From positions 1 through 7,132 of the forward strand of contig CANQCX010000100.1 in NCBI GenBank assembly GCA_947591115.1: DNA of 7,132 nucleotides, given 5' to 3'. Made by a program: the position numbers and the translations under genes. The notes under the pieces were generated by a model, which saw only the letters and a program-made list of their open reading frames with translations, was not told the origin of the DNA and searched no databases. This document shows, piece by piece, positions 1-6,347 of the stretch; within the stretch, counting starts at the first letter, position 1; the number at the start of each line of letters is the position of its first letter. Origin of the DNA: an uncultured Lachnospiraceae bacterium (GTDB taxonomy: Bacteria; Bacillota; Clostridia; Lachnospirales; Lachnospiraceae).

Positions 1-46
1 TAAAAATGGGATAAAGTCACATCGGACGTTAGTTTTCGGACAGTCT

Positions 47-56
47 GGGGGGGGGG
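47..56. repeat. Ten-G homopolymer tract
   Basis: Ten consecutive G bases lie in otherwise AT-rich intergenic DNA, followed directly by TAAAGTG. Runs this long are prone to slipped-strand change and to sequencing error. The tract is not inside a supported ORF and is about 440 bases upstream of the first gene, so any phase-variable effect would have to act on transcription or on a gene outside the window. That effect is speculative. Confidence 0.9.
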
Positions 57-444
57 TAAAGTGATACCATAATAAAAAAATGTAAAAAGGGACAATTCCG
101 AAAAAATAGTCTGCCAATAAAATGTCAAACAGAAATTTGTGAACTTTGAAATTTTATACAGGTTGAATGAAAAGCACAAAAACCTGACCATCATAGAACG
201 CCGGTCTGATAAAGGAACTGGAGTTGGTTTTAGTTTTCTTCTGTTTCGGACAGGGAGGCGAGGTATTCTCTTCCATACCAGCATCATTGTCAAGCAGATC
301 ATCTTTATTTAAGAAATAAAAGGAGGGATCGCTGCAGTGAATCATTTTTTAACATTTTCGATGACAGAGCCACGAGGATGTAGAATATAAATCATTTATC
401 AATAAATACATAAAATCATCACAGAAATGGGATAGCCATTTTGT

Positions 445-468
445 TGATTTTTGAAAATCATATCGATA
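445..468. promoter_or_regulatory. Adjacent small palindromes upstream of the first gene
   Basis: Bases 445-460 form an inverted repeat, TGATTTT and AAAATCA around a two-base centre. It is followed at once by the 8-base palindrome TATCGATA at 461-468. The pair ends 28 bases before the ATG at 497, where an operator could sit. A TTGAAA hexamer (451-456) overlaps the first palindrome, and GATACT (473-478) lies 16 bases further on. However, a start driven by that pair would fall on the ribosome site, so I do not call it a promoter. In AT-rich DNA such palindromes can arise by chance. Confidence 0.2.
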
Positions 469-496
469 AATAGATACTTCAGAAAGGCTGTAAGAG

Positions 497-2014
497 ATGA
501 AGAAGATAGAGAAGTTAATAGCTGATATTTCAAATTTCATAGATGAACATTACACAGTATTGACGGTAGTTGCTTTATTTTGTTATTTTTTCTCAAGTTT
601 GATCGCAGGTCTGCTGAAAGGCGGGCGATGGGATCTGTATCAAAATATAGCTATGGCGGACCGCTATTTAGATGGACAGGGATTTTATTATTCTTCTACA
701 GAGGCTTCTTCACCATATTTTCCGGGAGTAGCGTTTCTGTCCGTATTCATAGGGAAGTTTTTTTATCCTTGGAGGGATTATATCTTATTGGTAATAGCAT
801 CCTTGGTCGGGACGATGTTTTTATATGCTTTAATCAAACTTGGAGGAAAATTCTCTGGGAATAAAAGTCTTTCACTGATCGTAACGATTATTTTGGCGTC
901 CACAGGTTTCGGGAGCTATAAAAGTTATATGAACGAATTTAAGGCAGATTCGCTGGTATTGCTTTTGGGTATATTTATAGTTCTGGTTATTGAAAAAGTA
1001 GAACGCAAAGAATGGAAATGCGGTATAAAGGTGTTTTTATTACTGTTTTGTCTCGGATTCCTGATGGATGTCACAAAACAGCAAGCCCTATATGTGGATA
1101 TCGCTTTGGGGATATATTTACTTTTTACAAAAAGGCTTGCCCTTAAAGAAAAGACGGGTATTCTTGGAAGTCTGATATTGGCGGGCATCGCGGATATCGT
1201 TGTTGTATTTCGTATTCCGAACGCGGAAATTCAGACGGTAAAGAATTTGAGGGATATGCCATTTTGGGATATAAAATCAATCATCGTGCAGATGGGTACA
1301 GATTTTAAAGAAAATATATTGTATTTTTTGTTTTTATTCTTGTTTGTTTATTTATATGCCAGGAAAAAGATCGTGATCGATGATCTCGGCAAAAAGTGGC
1401 TGCTTATTTCGTTGGCGTTTGGCGCAGGACAGATCATAGGAGGATGGAAGACCGGGGGTAATGCCGGAAATTATGAGGCCGGAATGATATCATTTCTTCC
1501 GTTTGTAGTTACTGCTGCGAACTATTTCTATCAGGAATATTTTGTTGAAGAGAAGAAAATGATCATTAAAGGTGTACTAAATTATGCTCTCTGTGCATGT
1601 TGCTTTGTGATTTTTGCAGTTGGAGTTCTCCGGCTTGGCAGTGTAATTAGTAAAATACAGACGGACGGGGAGATTTCTGAATATTTGTCGCAGAAATTTG
1701 GTGATGAAACCATAATGTATTATTCAGATCAATATATGCAGATCGCCAGAAGCACAGTTAGACCGGGAATGGACATTTATACTGTGCCGAGCAACATGAA
1801 AGAATACATGCATACGCGCGAGGAGTATTTAAAAAATCAGACATACAAATACTTATATGTCAATGCGGAATACTTTAAATCATCGGATGATAATTCTATG
1901 GCGTATTTTGCTGAAAAAGTAGATACATATGGAATGTTTACAAGATATTATGAAGAAGTCGATGACCCGGATATGCCGGAAAGCCTGAAGGGGCAGTTGT
2001 TCGTCGCAAAATGA
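497..2014 (+). CDS. GT-C-type glycosyltransferase-like polytopic membrane protein
   Basis: Probably an integral-membrane glycosyltransferase that transfers a sugar from a polyprenyl-phosphate donor on the outer face of the membrane. It has 505 residues with roughly 10-12 hydrophobic segments between about 20 and 383, then a soluble tail of about 120 residues that would face outside. GT-C-like marks are an acidic first outer loop (R44-W45-D46, with D46 a candidate catalytic base), a YFPG motif at 74-77, E148-F-K-A-D152 at the start of a membrane helix, TKQQ at 193-196, and a Gly/Asn-rich GGNAGNYE loop at 320-327. Similar loops occur in PMT/ArnT-like (GT39/GT83) proteins. The ATG is preceded by AAAGG at 483-487, 9 bases away. 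It is the first gene of the operon, 15 bases before the next. The sugar and acceptor cannot be read from sequence, and the family assignment rests on layout and motifs only. Confidence 0.75.
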   Translation: MKKIEKLIADISNFIDEHYTVLTVVALFCYFFSSLIAGLLKGGRWDLYQNIAMADRYLDGQGFYYSSTEASSPYFPGVAFLSVFIGKFFYPWRDYILLVIASLVGTMFLYALIKLGGKFSGNKSLSLIVTIILASTGFGSYKSYMNEFKADSLVLLLGIFIVLVIEKVERKEWKCGIKVFLLLFCLGFLMDVTKQQALYVDIALGIYLLFTKRLALKEKTGILGSLILAGIADIVVVFRIPNAEIQTVKNLRDMPFWDIKSIIVQMGTDFKENILYFLFLFLFVYLYARKKIVIDDLGKKWLLISLAFGAGQIIGGWKTGGNAGNYEAGMISFLPFVVTAANYFYQEYFVEEKKMIIKGVLNYALCACCFVIFAVGVLRLGSVISKIQTDGEISEYLSQKFGDETIMYYSDQYMQIARSTVRPGMDIYTVPSNMKEYMHTREEYLKNQTYKYLYVNAEYFKSSDDNSMAYFAEKVDTYGMFTRYYEEVDDPDMPESLKGQLFVAK

Positions 2015-2029
2015 AAGGTTGGATAAAAT

Positions 2030-2806
2030 ATGCAGATCATTATTCCTATGACTGGATATGGCTCAAGGTTTGTGGCTGCTGGATACGAAAAACTAAAGCC
2101 ATTTATAGAAGTAGAAGGACACCCAATAATAGAGTGGATCGTTAAGGGAATATTTCCGGGTGAAGAGGACTTTGTATTTGTGTGCAGAAAACAGCATTTA
2201 CAAGAGAACCCGGATATGGAAAATGAATTAAAACGTATTTCTCCTAAATGCCGGATATATTCAGTTGATGACTGGGTTAAGAAGGGGCCTGTTTACGATG
2301 TTCTCAGAGCCTCGGATTACATAAAGGATGATGAGCCGGCAATCATTAACTATTGCGATTTCTATATGCTCTGGGATTGGGAGAACATAAAGGAAAGAGT
2401 ACTAAGCCGCCGGTGCGACGGATGTGTACCTTGCTATACGGGATTTCATCCCCATTTAGCGCCCGAAAAAAATCTGTATGCATCATGTCGGACAGACGAT
2501 GAAGGAAATTTGATCGAGATCAGGGAAAAGTATTCCTTTGAGCAAGATAAGACGAAGGCAAAACATTCGCCGGGAACATATTATTTTAGGACGGGCGCTT
2601 TATTAAAGAAATACTGTAAAAAGCTTGTAGATTCGGGACAGAGCATCAATGGGGAATACTATGCAAGTATGATATATAATTTCATGGTGGCAGACGGATT
2701 AAAGGTATGGATCCCGACGGATATTGAGTATTTCTGCCAATGGGGGACACCTGAGGATTTGGAAGAAAGTTTGTACTGGATAGCTTTAATGAAGGAGATT
2801 TTCTGA
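2030..2806 (+). CDS. Sugar-phosphate nucleotidyltransferase (NDP-sugar pyrophosphorylase family)
   Basis: A cytoplasmic enzyme of 258 residues with the NTP_transferase Rossmann-like fold, expected to join an NTP and a sugar-1-phosphate (or similar phosphate) into an NDP-activated product and release pyrophosphate. Visible motifs are the nucleotide-binding loop G9-x-G-S-R13-F, K23-P24-F, the metal-binding Asp in N107-Y-C-D110, E163-I-R-E-K167 in the sugar-binding region, the N207-G-E-Y-Y block, and W238-G-T-P-E-D-L near the C-terminus. The usual T-x-G-x-A-x-T loop is changed to K-G-P-V-Y-D-V-L (85-92). There is no hexapeptide-repeat acyltransferase tail, so this is a stand-alone nucleotidyltransferase. 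AAAGG at 2014-2018 serves the ATG. The next gene is a related paralogue 3 bases downstream. The base and sugar specificity is unknown; a cytidylyltransferase for a polyol or amino-alcohol phosphate is also possible. Confidence 0.85.
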   Translation: MQIIIPMTGYGSRFVAAGYEKLKPFIEVEGHPIIEWIVKGIFPGEEDFVFVCRKQHLQENPDMENELKRISPKCRIYSVDDWVKKGPVYDVLRASDYIKDDEPAIINYCDFYMLWDWENIKERVLSRRCDGCVPCYTGFHPHLAPEKNLYASCRTDDEGNLIEIREKYSFEQDKTKAKHSPGTYYFRTGALLKKYCKKLVDSGQSINGEYYASMIYNFMVADGLKVWIPTDIEYFCQWGTPEDLEESLYWIALMKEIF

Positions 2807-2809
2807 AAA

Positions 2810-3610
2810 ATGAACATTTTAATTCCAATGGCGGGCGAGGGAAAACGTTTTGTGGATAAAGGATATAAAGAAAGCAAACCTGCTATTTTAACCTATGACA
2901 GACATACTGGAAAAGCGATACCTATGGTCGTCTGTGCTACAAAAGATCTGCCGGGGGTCATACCTGATGGCGGGAATTTGATATATGTAGACAGAAGCTA
3001 TCATAAATCCGGTGGCGTTGAAGATAAAATTAAAAATTTTTATCCCAAGGCAAGATTTATAACCATTGATCAACTTACCGAGGGACAAGCGTCTACGTGT
3101 CTGCGGGGAAAGAATTTTATAAATAACGATGAGGAACTGCTGATCGCCGGTTGCGACAATGGAATGGAATATTCGATAGAAAAGTTTGATCGATGCCGTT
3201 CAGAGGCAGACGTTATAGTATTTACTTATAGAAATAACGAAGCTGTGCTTGCCAATCCTGATGCATATGGTTGGATGAAAGTCAACGATAATGATGAGAT
3301 TATTGATATATCGATAAAAAAGGCTTTATCTGATACGCCCATGCAGGACCATGCTGTTGTAGCGACATTTTGGTTTAAAATGGGCAAGATTTTTGTAAAT
3401 GCAGCGGAGCGGATGATACAAAAAGACGATAGGATCAATGGCGAATTTTATGTTGATCAAGTAATTAAATATGTCATTGAACTGGGATATAGAGCGGTAG
3501 TATTTGAAATTGACAGGTATATCGGATGGGGAACTCCTCATGATTATGAGATTTATCAGAAAACATTTGAATATTGGCGTGGTTTCTATGAGAGGAAGAT
3601 GATCTTGTGA
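2810..3610 (+). CDS. Second sugar-phosphate nucleotidyltransferase, paralogous to the preceding gene
   Basis: A 266-residue NTP_transferase-fold protein, clearly homologous to its upstream neighbour: N-terminal PMAGEGKRF (6-14) aligns with PMTGYGSRF, and both carry KGY/AGY then KP, an N-G-E-(Y/F)-Y block and a WGTP motif. It keeps the more canonical family loop, T90-E-G-Q-A-S-T-C-L, and the metal Asp in A113-G-C-D116-N. I209-N-G-E-F-Y-V-D-Q-V and W240-G-T-P-H-D-Y match the substrate-binding end of the fold. It is expected to make an NDP-sugar for the glycan built by this locus. A strong AAGGAG (2792-2797) lies inside the end of the previous gene, 12 bases before the ATG. The stop overlaps the GTG start of the next gene by 4 bases (GTGA), which suggests translational coupling. 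Substrates are unknown, and identity with the first copy is modest, so the two probably have different substrates. Confidence 0.85.
   Translation: MNILIPMAGEGKRFVDKGYKESKPAILTYDRHTGKAIPMVVCATKDLPGVIPDGGNLIYVDRSYHKSGGVEDKIKNFYPKARFITIDQLTEGQASTCLRGKNFINNDEELLIAGCDNGMEYSIEKFDRCRSEADVIVFTYRNNEAVLANPDAYGWMKVNDNDEIIDISIKKALSDTPMQDHAVVATFWFKMGKIFVNAAERMIQKDDRINGEFYVDQVIKYVIELGYRAVVFEIDRYIGWGTPHDYEIYQKTFEYWRGFYERKMIL
3591..3609 (+). promoter_or_regulatory. Ribosome site choosing the GTG start at 3607
   Basis: AGAGG at 3591-3595 lies 11 bases before the GTG. The next in-frame ATG (3622) would be 26 bases away, so the GTG, which forms the GTGA overlap with the previous stop, is the better start. Confidence 0.6.
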
Positions 3611-5703
3611 CAAGTAAATGGATGAAAACGCATTGTTTTACGAACAAAAACTATAGGATTATAAGCGTCATTTTGATCTGCACGGTTACTGGTTTTAAAA
3701 TGATACTTATGACATTGTTTTCATCTGATTACCAAAATATGATGTTTGAGCCATTTGTAAATACTTTTTTGGCTGGGAATAACCCATATGAATATTATTA
3801 TCAGAACGACCTTTTGGCATCTTTCCCTTATTTTCCTTTGATGCTTTTTATTGTGTCAGTCGGAGGAATGTTTGTAAAATTATTCTCAATCACAAATGGA
3901 TTATTGGCAGACTTTGTATTTAAAATACCCCTATTTTTCTTTGATATTTTAGGCTATAGGTATATCAGAAAGCTGGGAATCAGATTTAAATATGCTTTTG
4001 TTTTTTATTATTGTTCACCAATTATCATATATGGCACATATATGCATGGGCAGCTGGACATAATTCCGACAACTTTTTTGATCGTATCGATATATCATCT
4101 TTTAGATTGGAAAAAAAGGAATAATCTTGTGAAGTACGCGCTCTTTCTTGGATTTGCTTTGAGTACAAAGTTCCACGTTCTGGCAGCAGTACCGATTTTG
4201 TTCTTATATATTACTAAAAAAAGGAATATATTTACCGCTATTAAGATTCATTTATTGACTGCATTGACAGTTGTAGGAATTGTTTTGCCGTTTTGGGGGA
4301 GAGGATTTATTGAGACGGTGTTGTTCAACAAAGAACAATCGCTGCTGATGACTACAAAATTTGATTATGGAACTACACAGATAATAATACCTGTTTTCGT
4401 TCTGCTCATAATCTATTTTTCTGCTTTTGAATTAAATTATTTTAATAGAAATATGCTTTTGTCTATGCTGGGATTATTATTTGCGGTATTTCTTATATGC
4501 CTTCCGCCCATGCCAGCATGGTTTATATGGATCGTACCTTTTATTGCATTATATTTTGGGTATGTTGAAAAAGACAAACATAGGGTGATGTTCATATATC
4601 TGTTGTTCAATTTTGCATATTTAGTATACTTTGGATTTTTCCATAGGACGGAATATGTAGATTTATATATGTGTGGACACAGCTTGCAAATGTATAAAAT
4701 ATATAATAACTCGGCCAAATATATTATCTTCACGATAATGGAAACCTACCTTGGAATAATTGTTTTCAAGATTTATAAATTTGGCCTTGCCACAAATAGT
4801 TTGTATCAGCGGAGAAACTCGGCATTTACAATCGGAATAGCCGGAGATAGCGGAGCCGGTAAAAGTAAACTGCTGGAGAAGATCGAACGTCTTTTTGGAT
4901 CGGGGAAGGACATTCTTTTTATTGAGGGGGATGGTGACCACCGATGGGCCAGAGGTGACGCAAATTGGGATCAATATACAGCATTGGACCCTAAGGCAAA
5001 CTATCTTTATCGTCAGGCAGAGGATATAATAAAACTAAAGTCCGGAATATATGTTGACAGAGTCGACTATGACCATGACAAAGGTGTTTTTACTGAGAAA
5101 AAGAGGGTCGTTCCGCAAAAGTATATTGTCTTATGTGGACTTCATTCATTATATTTACCAAAATTGCGGGATGTTATGGACTTGAAAATATATATGGATA
5201 CGGATGATGAACTCCGTAAATATTGGAAAATCCAGAGAGATGTTGTTGAGCGTGGATATTCACAAGAAAAGGTGGTCGCCCAGATCGAAAAAAGGTATCC
5301 AGATGCTGAAAAATACATATATCCTCAGAAAAAATATGCAGATGTAGTCATCACATATTTTGACAAAAGCCTGAAGGACTGTTTTGAGGAAGATCATAGT
5401 GTGATTTTGAGCGTTAAGTTTGATGTGACGATTGACTTGAATGTAGAGCCGATATTAAAAGATATCAAAGATTCTGGAATTGGTACAGAATGGACGATCA
5501 GCGAGGACCTTACCAGACAAGAAATTGTTTTTGACGGTGAGGATTTGGAAAATATAGAAGTAGATTATGGTATGCTTGCTGAAAAAAATATTTTGCAATA
5601 TGAAGACTTTTTTACATATGAACCTATATGGGGAAAAGACGTTGAAGGAATCATACAGTTGATGCTATTGTTTATCATCAGTGAAAGGATGAGGGCCAAG
5701 TGA
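3607..5703 (+). CDS. Fusion: GT-C-like membrane glycosyltransferase plus phosphoribulokinase-like kinase domain
   Basis: A 698-residue two-part protein. Residues 1 to about 395 form a polytopic domain (about 10 helices) with GT-C/GT87-like marks: D41 in the first outer loop, FEPF (47-50), P74-Y-F-P before a helix, H147-G-Q-L-D151 and K188. This pattern is known from polyprenyl-phosphate-dependent mannosyl- and glucosyltransferases. After a basic linker (QRR, 401-403), residues 405-698 match phosphoribulokinase to its C-terminus: P-loop G413-D-S-G-A-G-K-S420, E440-G-D442-G-D-H445-R (class I PRK EGDxFHR with the catalytic-base Asp), T458-A-L-D-P-K-A-N, K541-I-Q-R-D545-V-V-E-R549-G, Y570-I-Y-P-Q-K and Y577-A-D-V-V. 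The EGLH motif reads C510-G-L-H, so the usual Glu is lost. The likely role is lipid-linked glycosylation tied to an ATP-dependent sugar-phosphate kinase or sensor in the cytoplasm. The kinase substrate is unknown; uridine kinase-like is the less good alternative. Confidence 0.85.
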   Translation: MTSKWMKTHCFTNKNYRIISVILICTVTGFKMILMTLFSSDYQNMMFEPFVNTFLAGNNPYEYYYQNDLLASFPYFPLMLFIVSVGGMFVKLFSITNGLLADFVFKIPLFFFDILGYRYIRKLGIRFKYAFVFYYCSPIIIYGTYMHGQLDIIPTTFLIVSIYHLLDWKKRNNLVKYALFLGFALSTKFHVLAAVPILFLYITKKRNIFTAIKIHLLTALTVVGIVLPFWGRGFIETVLFNKEQSLLMTTKFDYGTTQIIIPVFVLLIIYFSAFELNYFNRNMLLSMLGLLFAVFLICLPPMPAWFIWIVPFIALYFGYVEKDKHRVMFIYLLFNFAYLVYFGFFHRTEYVDLYMCGHSLQMYKIYNNSAKYIIFTIMETYLGIIVFKIYKFGLATNSLYQRRNSAFTIGIAGDSGAGKSKLLEKIERLFGSGKDILFIEGDGDHRWARGDANWDQYTALDPKANYLYRQAEDIIKLKSGIYVDRVDYDHDKGVFTEKKRVVPQKYIVLCGLHSLYLPKLRDVMDLKIYMDTDDELRKYWKIQRDVVERGYSQEKVVAQIEKRYPDAEKYIYPQKKYADVVITYFDKSLKDCFEEDHSVILSVKFDVTIDLNVEPILKDIKDSGIGTEWTISEDLTRQEIVFDGEDLENIEVDYGMLAEKNILQYEDFFTYEPIWGKDVEGIIQLMLLFIISERMRAK
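4819..5700 (+). other. PRK-like kinase domain within the fusion protein
   Basis: This is the coding segment for residues 405-698 of the fusion. PRK phosphorylates ribulose-5-phosphate at O1 using ATP. Against remembered Rhodobacter sphaeroides PRK numbering, D442, H445, R544, D545 and R549 stand where D42, H45, R168, D169 and R173 do, while C510 replaces E131. The TALDP, KIQRD, YIxPQK and YADVVI blocks are closer to the cyanobacterial/plant (class II) form, and the EGDxxHR block is closer to class I. The C-terminal stretch (EWTISEDLT near 628-636, and the ending SERMRAK) resembles the class II PRK tail, so the domain appears complete. The cysteine codon is TGT at 5134-5136, at least two base changes from a Glu codon. 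Confidence 0.8.
5684..5702 (+). promoter_or_regulatory. Ribosome site choosing the GTG start at 5700
   Basis: AAAGGATGAGGG spans 5684-5695, giving two Shine-Dalgarno-like cores before the GTG at 5700. The GTG overlaps the previous stop as GTGA and places the HAD motif FDLDDT at residues 7-12, the normal position. No other start fits. Confidence 0.6.
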
Positions 5704-6347
5704 TCAAGGGAGTAATATTTGATTTGGATGACACGCTTTATAACGCCACTGAATGTTATCAGTATGGTATGAATTCACTTTCTGAATACGTGTACGAAGA
5801 ATTTAATATTCAAAAAGAGGATTTTATAGATAAATTTGCAACAGCGAAAAAAGATGTAAAAACACAGCTTGGAGATGTGGCTGCATCACATAATCGCTTG
5901 CTATATATCCAGAGATTTTTAGAAATGATCGGAATGTCACCGTTTCAATATGCGCTTAAAATGTATGAGATTTACTGGAACTCTGCATTGAAAGGTATGT
6001 CTTTGTATGAATATGTTATACCGCTGTTTCGGATGCTGAAAGAACAGAAACGGAAGATCATCATTTTGTCAGACTTAACGGCATATATACAGTATCGAAA
6101 AATTGAGAGGTTAGCGATAGGAGATTATATTGATTTTTTGATAACGAGTGAGGAAGTTGGCAAAGAAAAACCTTCCGGGGAGTCGTTTGACGCTGTCAAG
6201 AAGAAAACAGGATTAACCGAAAATGAACTGTTAATGGTAGGGGACAGTTATGAAAAAGATATCATAGGAGCAAGAAAAGCCGGCATAAGGGCAATCCAAT
6301 ATAAACTTGATGTCAATATCATACAAGAAGTGAGGATATCTATATGA
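5700..6347 (+). CDS. HAD-superfamily phosphatase (helical C1 cap)
   Basis: A 215-residue cytoplasmic HAD hydrolase, probably a sugar-phosphate or nucleotide phosphatase. All four HAD motifs are visible: motif I F7-D8-L-D10-D11-T with D8 the nucleophile and D10 the acid/base; motif II with S124 in ILSD; motif III with K157 in GKEKPS; motif IV G181-D182-S-Y-E-K-D187 binding Mg2+. The helical region between motif I and about residue 100 fits a C1 cap, and the size is normal for the YjjG/phosphoglycolate phosphatase-like group. It starts at GTG in a 4-base overlap with the fusion gene and ends in a 4-base ATGA overlap with the next gene. Next to a kinase and two nucleotidyltransferases it may remove one phosphate from a sugar bisphosphate, by analogy with GmhB in heptose synthesis. 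That role is inferred from context, not shown by the sequence. Confidence 0.85.
   Translation: MIKGVIFDLDDTLYNATECYQYGMNSLSEYVYEEFNIQKEDFIDKFATAKKDVKTQLGDVAASHNRLLYIQRFLEMIGMSPFQYALKMYEIYWNSALKGMSLYEYVIPLFRMLKEQKRKIIILSDLTAYIQYRKIERLAIGDYIDFLITSEEVGKEKPSGESFDAVKKKTGLTENELLMVGDSYEKDIIGARKAGIRAIQYKLDVNIIQEVRISI

Larger units (their letters stand above)
1..496. other. Intergenic stretch with no supported gene
   Basis: This stretch upstream of the operon has no ORF with a convincing start, ribosome site and recognisable product. The minus-strand frame between 154 and 345 encodes a short Lys/Ser/Thr-rich peptide ending in FVLFIQPV. It could be the tail of a decayed mobile-element gene, but I recognise no family and see no inverted-repeat ends. 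The stretch contains a ten-G run, two copies of TTTCGGACAG about 210 bases apart, and AT-rich sequence near 381-420 that could hold a promoter. A weak pair is ATGACA (361-366) and TATAAA (386-391), but its 19-base spacer is longer than ideal. I see no tRNA or rRNA and no clear riboswitch. Confidence 0.6.

Noticed and set aside
451..478. TTGAAA...GATACT as a sigma-A promoter for the operon
   Set aside because: The expected transcript start would fall at about 485, on the ribosome site, leaving almost no leader. The -10 match is only four of six bases.
349..540. Minus-strand 63-residue open frame
   Set aside because: It overlaps the start of the first membrane-protein gene, has no recognisable motif, and looks like a chance frame in AT-rich DNA.
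580..864. Plus-strand 94-residue frame inside the first gene
   Set aside because: It lies fully within the 505-codon gene in another frame. The larger frame has a ribosome site, membrane helices and GT-C-like motifs.
4437..4974. Two minus-strand frames (about 98 and 103 residues) across the fusion junction
   Set aside because: They are antisense to the fusion gene, whose sense frame carries the conserved PRK motifs. They show no family features.
4819..5700. Reading the kinase domain as uridine kinase
   Set aside because: Uridine kinases share the P-loop fold, but the TALDP, KIQRD...ERG, YIxPQK and YADVV blocks and the C-terminal tail fit PRK better.
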